Positions 47,020-56,096 are shown, numbered from the stretch's first letter. The stretch is 64,000 bases of DNA from a bacterium (GCA_019753235.1 JAIELF010000037.1:62001-126000), one strand, 5' to 3'. Translations and numbers: made by a program. The notes: generated from the letters alone by a model not told the origin.

Positions 47020-47202
47020 CTAAACAGCGAGGGGCTTTAGATTTCCCCGCAGAACGAGCGGCGAATCCGAGCCGATCGGGAATGGGATGGAGCCCGCGAG
47101 GATCTGATGAGATCCTTTGCGAGGATAGGTCGTCCATAGAACAACAGCCGACCACAGGATAATCCAGACGAGAATAGGGACAAGCTTTCGCCAATCGCGC
47201 AA
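47020..47202 (-). CDS. Possible small single-TM protein
   Basis: The open frame ends with RDWRKLVPILVWIILWSAVVLWTTYPRKG, a clear TM helix flanked by basic residues, then a 30-residue polar tail. A TTG at 47202 would give a 60-residue protein, but no ribosome-binding site precedes it. It is divergent from trpS and lies between two real genes with unused space, so it is plausible but unproven. Confidence 0.3.
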   Translation of the reverse strand: MRDWRKLVPILVWIILWSAVVLWTTYPRKGSHQILAGSIPFPIGSDSPLVLRGNLKPLAV

Positions 47203-47217
47203 GCGTGGAAGATCATC

Positions 47218-48309
47218 ATGACGTCGGACGACATAGCAACCTCGGCTACCGCCAAACGGCGACTCCTCACGGGAGATCGTCCGACGGGCAAGCTTCATCT
47301 CGGCCACTATGTCGGCAGCATCGCCAATCGCGTCAAGCTTCAAGATGAATACGACTGTTACTTCTTGATCGCCGATCTGCACATGCTGACGACCAAGCCC
47401 GAGAAGGAAGCGATCGATGCTCTCCGGGCGAACGTTCATGACATGGTTCTCGACTATCTTGCTTGTGGCATCGATCCGAAAAGATCGACCATTTATCTGC
47501 AGTCGGCCATTCATGCCGTGTATGAGATGAATCTTTTCTTTGGGATGCTGGTGACACTCCCCCGTCTTTCGCGATTGCCCAGCATCAAAGAGATGGCCAA
47601 GGCGGCCATGATGGAAGACGAGTCGGTCCCCTTCGGTCTGATTGGATATCCCGTCCTACAGGCGGCCGACATCTTGATGCCTAAGTCGCATCTGGTCCCC
47701 GTGGGAAAGGACAACGAGGCCCACATCGAGATCACTCGCGAGATTGCTCGGCGATTCAACTTTCTCTACGGAGATACCTTTCCGGAGCCGGCTGCCATGA
47801 TCGGCGACGTGCCGACGTTGCCGGGAATCGATGGCAAGGGAAAGATGAGTAAGAGTCTCGGCAACGCCATCTTTCTTTCGGATGATCCCCCGAGTGTCGC
47901 GAAGAAGATTCGCTCGGCTTACACCGACCCCAATCGCATCCGTGCCGACATCCCCGGGAACGTCGAAGGTAATCCCATTTTCTCTCTGCACGATGCGTTC
48001 AATACCAACAAACAAGAGGTCGAGCAGTTGAAAGCGAGGTATCGCGAGGGAACGGTCGGCGATGTTGAAGTCAAAGAGAAATTGATCGTCGCCCTTGAGG
48101 CGTTCCTATCTCCCATTCGTCAGCGACGGGCCGAGTTTGAAAGAGAGTCCGGCCTCGTTGAACAAATCATCTACGAGGGAACGCTTCGCACGAAAGAGAT
48201 TGCCGACCAAACGCTGGCCGACATGAAGAAAGCAATGGGGCTCTCAGGCCTGTGGAACAAAATTAGCCGAAAGGCCAGAGAACGAATGGAGAAGAAAGGG
48301 TCTGTTTAA
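47218..48309 (+). CDS. trpS: Tryptophanyl-tRNA synthetase
   Basis: A 363-residue class I synthetase. GDRPTGKLHLGHYVGSI is the HIGH-type motif, GKGKMSKSLGN the KMSKS motif, with TrpRS-specific YDCYFLIADLHMLT and LMPKSHLVPVGKDNEAHIEITREIARRFN between. Charges tRNA-Trp. The ATG at 47218 follows GGAAGATCATC. It is followed 39 bases later by kdsB. Confidence 0.97.
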   Translation: MTSDDIATSATAKRRLLTGDRPTGKLHLGHYVGSIANRVKLQDEYDCYFLIADLHMLTTKPEKEAIDALRANVHDMVLDYLACGIDPKRSTIYLQSAIHAVYEMNLFFGMLVTLPRLSRLPSIKEMAKAAMMEDESVPFGLIGYPVLQAADILMPKSHLVPVGKDNEAHIEITREIARRFNFLYGDTFPEPAAMIGDVPTLPGIDGKGKMSKSLGNAIFLSDDPPSVAKKIRSAYTDPNRIRADIPGNVEGNPIFSLHDAFNTNKQEVEQLKARYREGTVGDVEVKEKLIVALEAFLSPIRQRRAEFERESGLVEQIIYEGTLRTKEIADQTLADMKKAMGLSGLWNKISRKARERMEKKGSV

Positions 48310-48348
48310 AGAGTCACTTCCCAGACCCATGAAAGCGGAGAGGATGGC

Positions 48349-49161
48349 ATGGACGCCAACATCAAGCTGATCAATAGACCCAAGCGTGGCATTATCGTGA
48401 TTCCCGCCCGACTCGCTTCCACCAGGCTTCCCAACAAATTGATTCTGCAAGAGACGGGGCAGCCGTTGCTTGCGTATGTAGTTGGTAACGCTCGGCGAGC
48501 TGTGGCGATGTCCGATGGGCAACTGCAAAAAGTCGTCGTCGCCTGTGATGATGAAAGGCTGGTCGCGATCGCCCAGGAGGCAGGTGCGCAGGCCGTCCTT
48601 ACCGGGGAACATCATCAGTGTGGCACGACGCGCATTGCCGAGGCGATCGAAAAGCTGGGCCTGTCCCATGGACTCGACTTTGTCGTCAACGTGCAAGGAG
48701 ATGAACCCGAACTCGACCCCCGCGCGATCCTCGATGTCACCTCGGCATTGCTTTCCGACGAAAATGCTGACATGGCGACTCTTGTGATTGCGATGCCCGG
48801 CGGGACCGAATCACATAAGGCCAATCCGAATGTGGTGAAGGCGGTTCTGGATGCGCGTGGCCGAGCGATCTATTTCTCGCGTGCCGCGATTCCATTCGAT
48901 CGACAACCTACTCCACCCCATCTGCCGAGCTGGTATCATCATCTGGGCATCTACGCCTATCGAACTCCTTTTCTGATGGAGTTCGCCTCGTGGCCGGTTT
49001 CGACTTTGGAACGTCAAGAAAGTCTCGAACAACTTCGCGCGATCGAAGCCGGGCGCATCATCGCTGCCCGCGCCGTTCCATCCGCGTGGGCCGGCAAAGG
49101 AATCGATACACCCGACGACTACCAAGCCTTCGTCGAACGATGGGGCAGACTAGTTGCCTAA
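48349..49161 (+). CDS. kdsB: 3-deoxy-manno-octulosonate cytidylyltransferase
   Basis: A 270-residue enzyme. IVIPARLASTRLPNKLI is the nucleotide-binding start, VVACDDERLVAIAQEAGA, HQCGTTRIAEAI, FVVNVQGDEPELDP and the C-terminal GIYAYRTPFLMEFA and ESLEQLRAIEAG follow the family. It makes CMP-Kdo for lipopolysaccharide, so this bacterium has a Kdo-containing outer membrane. GAGAGGATGGC precedes the ATG. Downstream of trpS and probably on the same transcript. Confidence 0.96.
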   Translation: MDANIKLINRPKRGIIVIPARLASTRLPNKLILQETGQPLLAYVVGNARRAVAMSDGQLQKVVVACDDERLVAIAQEAGAQAVLTGEHHQCGTTRIAEAIEKLGLSHGLDFVVNVQGDEPELDPRAILDVTSALLSDENADMATLVIAMPGGTESHKANPNVVKAVLDARGRAIYFSRAAIPFDRQPTPPHLPSWYHHLGIYAYRTPFLMEFASWPVSTLERQESLEQLRAIEAGRIIAARAVPSAWAGKGIDTPDDYQAFVERWGRLVA

Positions 49162-49173
49162 CTGGTTAGCAGA

Positions 49174-49220
49174 CGTCTCCGTCGAAAGGAGACGCCACTT
49201 CTGTTGCAGAAACAGAAGTG
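49174..49220. terminator. Two tandem hairpins between convergent genes
   Basis: CGTCTCC (49174-49180) pairs with GGAGACG (49188-49194), and CACTTCTGTT (49196-49205) pairs with AACAGAAGTG (49211-49220). They lie between kdsB (rightward) and the leftward gene at 49247. T-runs are weak on both sides, so a bidirectional or Rho-assisted end is likely. Confidence 0.55.
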
Positions 49221-49246
49221 TTGACGAGATTCTTCGATCGCGCGCG

Positions 49247-50731
49247 TTATCGCTTCAGCTCATCGAGCGCGTCATTGATGGCGTCGAGCGCTTCCTTTTC
49301 GAAATCGTCGTCGTCATCTTCGTCGTCTTTACTCTCTCTTCTCGGCCGAGCTTTCTTCGTGTCGGCACCTGACCAATCGAGGTTTCTGGTCATGACCAGG
49401 GTTTCCGTCCCGTTCCCCTTTGGCTTCATCATGAGGGTGAGTCTTGCTTCACCCTGAGTCAATTCAATGATGGCCGATGTCGCTCGGATGAGTGGACTCG
49501 CGGCAGACTTCCATCCCTTGCCTGCAAAGGTTTTCTGAACCTCTGCCGCCAGTGCCGGGATCTTTTGCTCGCTCTGGAAAGTGATCTGCTTCACCAGAGC
49601 CTTGTATTGGATGTCCTTCGCGCTTGCTGGCAGCGGTAGATCGACGATTTTGAGGGTCGGTACGATCTCCTTCTCTCGGCTCGGCTTCTTTTTCGCGGAG
49701 AAGTCGTCGTCGTCCTCATCCTCGTCGTCCTCATCGTCCATTCTCTTTTCAAGCGGGCTTTTCTCGTCGTCCTCCTCCTCTTTCGCGGTCATTTCTTTGA
49801 TCGATTCTGCGGGCAAGGGGGCGGCGAATTTCAGATCGACGGACCATTTCTGCCCGAAGGTATCGAGTTCACCCGGAGTCGTCACCTGTCCTTTCGCATT
49901 GCCCGTCGACATGTCGAATTCGTTCATGGCGATCTCGCCTAGCGAGGTAAAAGGGGACTTCGCGTGAGCCGTGTGCGCGATCTCGCATCCGAAGATCCCC
50001 CCATTCTCATTGACATGCAGAATGATCGCGCTGCCGTATTCGCCGAAGACGGCCTTGGTTTCTGCTTTGGAATCTTTCGGGTGTTCCTTCTCGGTGAAGA
50101 GGATGGTGATCGCCCGCTTACCGTTGAATTTTTCATGATGCCTGACGGAGATGAACTGAATCGACGCCTTCTTGCCGTTGCCGACAAATTCACCTGTCAC
50201 CGTGGGTTTCACGGGGGGCTCGATGGCCGGCTTCTGGCCTGAAGCAGGGAGCGCGTCTAAAGGGACTTTGAACTTCATCGTTACCGACTTCGCGAAATCT
50301 CCTTCATCCTTAAAAGTCGCGTTCCCCTCTATCGATCCTGGCGAAATGGTTGCTCCGCCGACGATCCCTTGAGAGCTAAGGAAGACGCCTGACGTGTTGC
50401 CGTTTGAGTAACTTCCGGACAGCGAGAGGAACTCACCCTTCTCGTTGAGCGCCGCCTTCAAGTAAGGTTGATCGAGTTCCTCGTCGTAGTTTTCGTCGAC
50501 CCGCTTTGCGCGGACTTTCTTCAATACGCTGGCCGAGACAGGAGTATTGGTAGCCAACACGACGAAGCGGCGTTCGCCGTAATAGTCAGCGCTGAAGGCG
50601 ACGAAGTGCTTAAAACTCGTTGTCCCATTGCGGACCACCACGCTGGCGACGTTGCTGGTATCAGCGGCTTCCATCGAAACCAGGACGCTTCCGAACATCC
50701 ACAGAAAGATCGCTCGGACTTGGTAGGACAT
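49247..50731 (-). CDS. Secreted hypothetical protein with an acidic linker
   Basis: A 494-residue protein with a signal peptide (MSYQVRAIFLWMFGSVLVSMEA). The N-terminal 300 residues are beta-rich and contain two related halves (FKHFVAFSADYYGERRFVVLATN... and FISVRHHEKFNGKRAITILFTEKE..., each followed by a sequence about GIVGG/GGIFG). Then comes an acidic stretch (DDEDDEDEDDDDF) and a C-terminal alpha/beta domain that ends in a second acidic run. No family recognised. GAGAGG about ten bases before the ATG. Possibly an ion-binding envelope protein. Confidence 0.7.
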   Translation of the reverse strand: MSYQVRAIFLWMFGSVLVSMEAADTSNVASVVVRNGTTSFKHFVAFSADYYGERRFVVLATNTPVSASVLKKVRAKRVDENYDEELDQPYLKAALNEKGEFLSLSGSYSNGNTSGVFLSSQGIVGGATISPGSIEGNATFKDEGDFAKSVTMKFKVPLDALPASGQKPAIEPPVKPTVTGEFVGNGKKASIQFISVRHHEKFNGKRAITILFTEKEHPKDSKAETKAVFGEYGSAIILHVNENGGIFGCEIAHTAHAKSPFTSLGEIAMNEFDMSTGNAKGQVTTPGELDTFGQKWSVDLKFAAPLPAESIKEMTAKEEEDDEKSPLEKRMDDEDDEDEDDDDFSAKKKPSREKEIVPTLKIVDLPLPASAKDIQYKALVKQITFQSEQKIPALAAEVQKTFAGKGWKSAASPLIRATSAIIELTQGEARLTLMMKPKGNGTETLVMTRNLDWSGADTKKARPRRESKDDEDDDDDFEKEALDAINDALDELKR

Positions 50732-51411
50732 CGTTTATGATCCTCTCGTAAGGGTTCGCCAGCCTCATTCAATCAATGATCCACATTCTGTGAACGAGGG
50801 ACGATCAGATTTTCCGAAGGCGCAAGAGCTTTTCCAGTAAATAGACGCACATGTACAGAAATTGTGACACCCTTGGTCAAAAATGGACGTCCATAGGTGA
50901 TCCGGGTTTCGCAGATAAGTGGAGCGCTGCCATCGCCGGTGCCCACGAGGAGAAAACTTGACCACGCCCCTTTCAACGAGGAGGACTCACCCGCAATTGA
51001 AAAGTCGTTTGGCAAGATCGAGCGGGAGGTCGAAAAATCGCACGTCGATCGAGTTACACGGAGCCTTTTTCCTCATGAAACTTGCGACGGGAATTCTGGG
51101 CAGGGGATCGGACCGTCCCGATGGACGGGGGGAGCCTCCACGACTCTGGGCGATGACCAATCGAGCGTGATGAAGCAAATCTTGCGGCAACCGAAGTTTC
51201 GCCTAAAATTAAAGGAGTCTGGTTCACTGATGAGACTCTGCCGGTAGTTCGGAGTGACTTGGGCGGGTTTTCTCAACAGCGGGCTAGGGACTTCCATTGA
51301 TCCCATTTCCGTCGACCAACATGGGATTGTTCCGTGCCGGCCCTTTGTTCCCAAGTTTTGGTCCCAAGTCGACTGTAACTCATGGAATCCGTCTGAATCT
51401 GGACTCAGTGA
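50732..51411. other. Long divergent intergenic region
   Basis: About 680 bases between the leftward secreted protein and YgiQ. Several open frames cross it, but none has a ribosome-binding site plus recognisable composition, and they overlap each other. Nothing firm was identified. Confidence 0.4.
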
Positions 51412-53466
51412 ATGGCTTTGACCATCATCAACAACAACGCCGGCGAAACCAGCGATTCGCTGTCGATGCTTCCCGTTGTCCCTTTGCCGCCGATCAATAG
51501 CCGAAAGCCGCTGCCGATGTCGGCGGAAGAAGCCCGTTCGCGCGGGTGGGACGAAATCGACATCGTCTTCGTCACCGGCGACGCCTACATCGATCACCCA
51601 AGTTTTGCCATGGCAATCCTGGGTCGGGTTCTCGAAGCCGCTGGCTATCGCGTGGGGATCGTTTCGCAGCCAGACTGGCGAAGCTGCGAGCCCTGGCGGA
51701 TGTTCGGCCGACCACGACTGTTCTGCGCGATCAGCGCTGGGAACATGGATTCGATGATCAACCATTACACCGCGAACAAGAAAGTCCGCAACGACGATGC
51801 CTATTCGCCGGGAGGGCGGATCGGCTTACGGCCCGATCGAGCCACTTTGCCGTATTGCCAGAGAGCACGCGAGGCGTACCCGGGTGTTCCCGTGATTGCC
51901 GGTGGGGTCGAGGCATCGTTGCGACGACTCGCTCATTACGATTACTGGAGCGATACGGTCAAACGCTCGATCTTACTCGATAGCAAAGCAGACCTCGTCG
52001 TCTTCGGGATGGGGGAAGAGTCGATACTCGAGATCGCCCGCCGGCTTGATCAAGGCGAGTCCGTGAAAGATCTTCGCGACATGCGCGGCATGGCGTACGC
52101 GATGGGCGCTTCGGAAGCTCCACCGACCGACGTGCTTGTTCTGCCGAGCTTCGAAGAGGTCAAGGCGGACAAGCTCGCCTTTGCCGAGGCGACTCGGATC
52201 TTCCATCACGAAACAAATCCTTACAACGCCCGCCGACTCCTCCAATGGCACGATCGTCAAGCCGTCGTCCAGAATCCCCCGCGATTTCCGATCTCCGAAG
52301 GATCCATGGACCGGATCTACTCGCTTCCCTACACGCGTCGGCCTCATCCAAGTTACTCAGCAAAGATTCCCGCGTTCGAGATGATTAAGGATTCCGTGAC
52401 GATCATGCGCGGGTGCTTCGGCGGCTGTACATTTTGTTCGATTACCGCTCATCAGGGGCGAATCATTCAATCGCGTGGCAAGGAGAACATCCTTGCCGAA
52501 CTCCGCGAAATGACAAGCGATCCGGACTTCAAAGGGACCGTCTCGGACATCGGGGGTCCGACCGCGAACATGTATCAGATGCGCTGTTCAAAGCCCGAGG
52601 TCGAAGCCGTCTGTCGGCGACAGTCGTGCGTGCATCCGACGATCTGCAAATTGTTGGGCACCGACCACGGACCGCTGGTCCAATTGATGACGGAATCGCG
52701 CGCTCAGCCGGGAATCAAAAAGGTGCTTGTCGCAAGCGGCATTCGGATGGATCTGGCTCGGCGATCACCAGAGTACATGAGCGAACTGACTCGACATCAC
52801 GTCGGCGGCCGACTCAAGGTCGCCCCCGAACACACCGATGCGGAAGTTCTCGATCACATGCGCAAGCCCAGTCCGGAAGAATTCGTGGAGTTCGCCAAAC
52901 GCTTCAAAGAGGAATCAAAGAAAGCCAACAAGAAACAGTTTCTTGTTCCCTATTACATCGCCAGTCATCCCGGCAGCGATTTGGCCTCGATGATTGACTT
53001 GGCGATGTTTCTCAAGCGAAGTGGGTATAAGCCCGACCAGGTACAGGATTTCATCCCGGCACCGATGGATGTCGCGACGGCCATCTATTACACGGGAATC
53101 GATCCGTTTACGAAGAAGCCGGTCTATGTCGCCAAAAAGATGCGCGAGCGAAAGTTTCAGCGGGCCCTCATGCAATTCTTCAAGCCCGAGAATTACTTCG
53201 AAGTTCGTGCCGCTCTGTTGGAAGCGGGCCGCGCGGACTTGATCGGCGAAGGTTGTGATTGTCTGATTTCGGCAAAGCCCCCGGGGGAAGCACTTCAGCG
53301 CCGTCGTGAGGACGCCAATTCTCGTTTTCGCGGCGACTACGTTCACACGATTCCGCCTGCGGAGAAAAAGAAAACGCCTGGTAAGAAATCCCGTCATGCC
53401 GATCAGGCACCCGGATATCGCCCCGGTCGCGAAAGCATTAAGCGACCGAAAAATCCGCCCGAATGA
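51412..53466 (+). CDS. ygiQ: YgiQ-family radical SAM protein
   Basis: A 684-residue protein. The N-terminus is the YgiQ-specific domain (DIVFVTGDAYIDHPSFAMAILGRVLEAAGY). The radical SAM cluster motif is GCFGGCTFCSITAHQG, with three cysteines in CxxxCxxC spacing. HVGGRLKVAPEHTDAEVL and FLVPYYIASHPGSD follow, and the C-terminal domain (VQDFIPAPMDVATAIYYTG) ends with a Lys/Arg-rich tail. The function of YgiQ is still unknown; it is an Fe-S enzyme acting with SAM. Starts at ATG 51412 with a weak ribosome site. Confidence 0.94.
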   Translation: MALTIINNNAGETSDSLSMLPVVPLPPINSRKPLPMSAEEARSRGWDEIDIVFVTGDAYIDHPSFAMAILGRVLEAAGYRVGIVSQPDWRSCEPWRMFGRPRLFCAISAGNMDSMINHYTANKKVRNDDAYSPGGRIGLRPDRATLPYCQRAREAYPGVPVIAGGVEASLRRLAHYDYWSDTVKRSILLDSKADLVVFGMGEESILEIARRLDQGESVKDLRDMRGMAYAMGASEAPPTDVLVLPSFEEVKADKLAFAEATRIFHHETNPYNARRLLQWHDRQAVVQNPPRFPISEGSMDRIYSLPYTRRPHPSYSAKIPAFEMIKDSVTIMRGCFGGCTFCSITAHQGRIIQSRGKENILAELREMTSDPDFKGTVSDIGGPTANMYQMRCSKPEVEAVCRRQSCVHPTICKLLGTDHGPLVQLMTESRAQPGIKKVLVASGIRMDLARRSPEYMSELTRHHVGGRLKVAPEHTDAEVLDHMRKPSPEEFVEFAKRFKEESKKANKKQFLVPYYIASHPGSDLASMIDLAMFLKRSGYKPDQVQDFIPAPMDVATAIYYTGIDPFTKKPVYVAKKMRERKFQRALMQFFKPENYFEVRAALLEAGRADLIGEGCDCLISAKPPGEALQRRREDANSRFRGDYVHTIPPAEKKKTPGKKSRHADQAPGYRPGRESIKRPKNPPE

Positions 53467-53859
53467 CGCTCCCGCTTAGGTCGGCCCAGATTAGGGGGAT
53501 CCCCCAAATCAGCCCGAAGGCCTGCGTCGACGCAATCCCTTTCTCGGGCACAAGCACACGTTGCCGTTCTAATTGCCCTTCAACGAACTCGCTCAACCAC
53601 CCGCGGCAAACAACAGTCTGTGGATCGTGCCGCAATGAAAAGCACAAGACGTGGTGAGTCCGTCGGCATCGAGTTGAGAGATGACCGGGCTCCGAAGCAT
53701 AAACCGATCCTCTTTCACCATCGTTGGTCTTCTCGTCAACGGTTTCCAAGTGATCGAGACGACTCGGCTTGGATAGTCTGTATTTGGGTCCGTTTCTGTT
53801 CTTGATGTGGTGACGGCGCAGCAAGTGAGATTGATTTGTGAACTCGAAAGAGCCGACAA
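53438..53859 (-). pseudogene. Possible frame-disrupted leftward coding remnant
   Basis: Two adjacent leftward frames look continuous in character: one from about 53800 to 53593 (ITWKPLTRRPTMVKEDRFMLRSPVISQLDADGLTTSCAFHCG), and, after a frame change near 53600, another reading WLSEFVEGQLERQRVLVPEKG. Neither has a start with a ribosome site. They may be a decayed gene, or chance. No family recognised. Confidence 0.25.
53489..53510. repeat. 22-base near-perfect palindrome after ygiQ
   Basis: A stem centred on GGGGGATCCCCC with GATT and AATC as outer arms and one A/A mismatch. It starts 22 bases past the ygiQ stop. There is no T-run after it, so it may be a Rho-independent-like pause, RNA stabilising hairpin or protein site. 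Confidence 0.55.
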
Positions 53860-54216
53860 CTCCGTGATGAAATATCTCCGTTCGCCTGGACTGTCCCGAC
53901 CAACGTGCTGATCAACGATTCAATCATCTCAACGGCCAAGTAGAAACATCATCGTCCCACGGAATACCTACTGATCTTCACCAAACAAAAGCCGCCCGCC
54001 GCGGCAGAAAGGGGGCGAATTCGCTTGCGAAACGTCCTCGGTGATTCGGTCACCGGCGGCTTTTCCTGCGCGATCATCAATAAACGAAAATGGGTGAAGT
54101 AACGTTATACTCCCTGTGGTACTTTTTCCCGGCCAGCGGTTTTGAAGACTCCTCGCCTAGGGATTTCCGGATCGATCTGTTGTCGGCGGAGTTCACCGAC
54201 GGCGACATGCGGGCCG
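53860..54216. other. Intergenic region, no gene supported
   Basis: Between the doubtful remnant and the MmyB-type regulator. A short rightward frame (54090-54299) is open but runs into the antisense of the regulator and lacks any motif. A near-repeat GCCGCCCGCCGCGGC is seen near 53990. Nothing else seen. Confidence 0.35.
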
Positions 54217-55023
54217 TTAGCGAACCTGTGATTCGATCAAGGTTTGCGTCGCCTGATCGGCGGCGAACATGTGCTCGACCCGCAGCGACGCAAGAGTGAT
54301 GTCATGCGGCGTTCCGAACGTGGTAAACATGCTGAAGAAAGCAATTTCTCCCAACGGCGTTGCGTACCGTGTCGTCAAGACTGGTGCCGTTGGCTTACTC
54401 CAGTTCGTAGGTAGAATCTTATCCCCGAAACGCTTCTTCAACAAATCCTCGAACGCCTGCACTTTGGGGGCGAGCCCCTGTCGAGCCGCGACCTCGTGAC
54501 GAAGGTGAACCAGCGCCGCCGGTCCAACCTCATCGAAGTTAATCATATGCTTCGTGAAACCCTCGGGATGGGCGAGCAAGTCAAGAAGATTGCTCGGTGT
54601 GGAATCCAGCACGTCCTCTGCCCAGGGCATCAATGTAACTGCCAACCATCGAGCACCGCGATTGTGTCGAAGCAGATTCCAGTCTGCGTCGATGACAAAC
54701 CCAGGCATTGGATCATGCGAGCGAAGCATCGCTTCAATCGCGTGATTCGCTTGCTGCATGGCGGGATCGGAGAATGTCTTCGCGGAATAAACAGGAGCAA
54801 AGCCTGCGTCGGCCATCACTTGGTTGAACACAACCATGGGAGGCTCTAATTCTCTCAGCCAGGCTACGAGTAAATCGCGGCTGGGCCTAGCCCGACCGCT
54901 CTCCACGAAGCTCACATGTCGCTGAGACACGCCCAGTCGCAATGAAAGATCGAGTTGACTGAGCCGACGAGCTTTTCGCGCCAGCCGAAGTTTGTCCGTC
55001 AGATCGCATGTCGATTCGCGCAT
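54217..55023 (-). CDS. MmyB-type XRE-family transcriptional regulator
   Basis: A 268-residue regulator. Residues about 10-60 are an XRE helix-turn-helix (LARKARRLSQLDLSLRLGVSQRHVSFVESGRARPSRDLL). Residues about 95-265 are an MmyB-like ligand-binding domain (PMPGFVIDADWNLLRHNRGARWLA, RHEVAARQGLAPKVQAFEDLLKKRF, TTRYATPLGEIAFFSMFTTFGTPHDITLASLRVEHMFAADQAT). Such regulators sense small lipophilic ligands. It faces the DUF2834 gene at 55131 across a 107-base spacer with a palindromic repeat, so it very likely controls that gene and itself. Confidence 0.93.
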   Translation of the reverse strand: MRESTCDLTDKLRLARKARRLSQLDLSLRLGVSQRHVSFVESGRARPSRDLLVAWLRELEPPMVVFNQVMADAGFAPVYSAKTFSDPAMQQANHAIEAMLRSHDPMPGFVIDADWNLLRHNRGARWLAVTLMPWAEDVLDSTPSNLLDLLAHPEGFTKHMINFDEVGPAALVHLRHEVAARQGLAPKVQAFEDLLKKRFGDKILPTNWSKPTAPVLTTRYATPLGEIAFFSMFTTFGTPHDITLASLRVEHMFAADQATQTLIESQVR

Positions 55024-55055
55024 GTCGGCATTACACCCGGAGAAAGAGAGACATC

Positions 55056-55099
55056 AATTACCTCGATGGTAATTGACGGAATTACCTCGATGCTACATA
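55056..55099. promoter_or_regulatory. Putative operator with two AATTACCTCGATG repeats and promoter
   Basis: AATTACCTCGATG occurs at 55056-55068 and 55080-55092 (24 bases apart). The first copy is also half of the palindrome AATTACC-TCGAT-GGTAATT (55056-55074). A TTGACG (-35-like, 55073-55078) and TACATA (-10-like, 55094-55099) flank the second copy with 15-base spacing. It lies between the divergent regulator and DUF2834 genes, as an autoregulated operator would. Confidence 0.65.
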
Positions 55100-55130
55100 G
55101 TTCGGCTGGCGAAAGCGAAAGGAGCCTGTC

Positions 55131-55424
55131 ATGCATCGCGTTCTCATCGTCGTTACACTCGTTCTGTTTGGCGCCCTCACCGCCGTCGCACTTTACCAGC
55201 ACGGTTTCTGGGGCATCCTCGCGCCGCATTTTCAGTCAACGGGCGCCGGGCAAGTATTCGCAGACTTGGTGATTGCGTTGGTACTTGTTCTGACTTGGCT
55301 ATGGCGGGACGCCCGAGCAACGGGCCGAAATCCTTGGCCTTGGGTTGTTGCCACATTGATGTTGGGCTCGTTTGGACCATTGGTCTATCTTCTCACTCGC
55401 AAATCGCTGAACGATAAAACGTAA
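55131..55424 (+). CDS. DUF2834-like small membrane protein
   Basis: A 97-residue protein with three hydrophobic segments (VLIVVTLVLFGALTAVALY, VFADLVIALVLVLTWLW, PWVVATLMLGSFGPLVYLL) and the family-like phrase FADL(V/I)...WRDARATGRNPWPWV. DUF2834 proteins have no known function. Divergent from the MmyB regulator with its operator upstream, so it is the probable regulated target. The start ATG has AAAGGAG (GAAAGGAGCCTGTC) upstream. Confidence 0.8.
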   Translation: MHRVLIVVTLVLFGALTAVALYQHGFWGILAPHFQSTGAGQVFADLVIALVLVLTWLWRDARATGRNPWPWVVATLMLGSFGPLVYLLTRKSLNDKT

Positions 55425-56096
55425 TCGACTAGCGCGGCATTTTCGACCCAGAACCGGTCCACGGAGAACATCACCGCGATCGGCATTGCTCCTACGAGGC
55501 CACGAAGGCGAGGGTTGTTCTGGTTCGACCTAGGATGGGCGAGCCGTCGCCAGGAGTGACATCTTTATGTCACGAAGCAGGGAAACCACAGCGAGTAGGA
55601 TTCGAACCTACGACAGATACATAATCAAGCCTTTGGACGAGATGCTTTGCGTCAGATAGGGTGACCCACTTCCCCATTCTATTCCCCATCGAAATCGGGA
55701 AACACCGGCAAAGGCTTTGCCAGATAGGCCTGACCGCCGTCAGCGTCCACCCCGCCAAAGACCTCGACGAACTCCTTCCCGACCGCCGGGCCGCCAGCAA
55801 AACTCCAGCTCCCGAACCCCATCAACTCAACGTGCCGAGAATCTTGCCGCAGGGGCGTGGTTGACCGGACGGTCTCCCATGTTCAGCAGGCGGTTCTCAC
55901 GCTCATTGATGCAGTGTGATCGGCGGTTGGTTGACGGCTCTCGACCTCACAACGGAAACTGTCTGGCAGGCGAATGAACTGGCAGAAAAGCAGGAGTGTC
56001 GGTGTCCCAGTATTGGTTCCGGGAGATGGAGCTGCCCGCTGGGCAGGTCAGCTCAGGAGGAAGCGGGAGCGACGGAATCGATTTTGGATAAACAAC
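55425..56096. other. Low-coding region containing a tRNA 3' fragment
   Basis: About 670 bases without a recognisable gene. The only identifiable item is the tRNA-like 3' piece at 55586-55614. A leftward frame 55570-55800 that crosses it simply translates the tRNA fragment and its neighbourhood. Confidence 0.45.
55586..55614 (-). tRNA. Truncated tRNA 3' end (T-arm plus acceptor strand), probable attachment-site remnant
   Basis: Leftward, GTAGG-TTCGAAT-CCTAC (55595-55611) is a perfect T-arm with the conserved TTCGA loop, followed by TCGCTGT as an acceptor-like strand. No matching D-arm, anticodon arm or 5' acceptor strand is found in the preceding 80 bases. tRNA 3' ends left alone are typical of integrase attachment sites. 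The amino acid cannot be told. Confidence 0.55.

Noticed and set aside
50732-51411. Several open frames in the ygiQ upstream spacer
   Set aside because: They overlap each other, lack ribosome-binding sites and have no recognisable domain.
55570-55800. A 76-codon leftward frame ending in SVVGSNPTRCG
   Set aside because: This ending is a usual artificial translation of a tRNA T-arm, and the frame has no ribosome-binding site.
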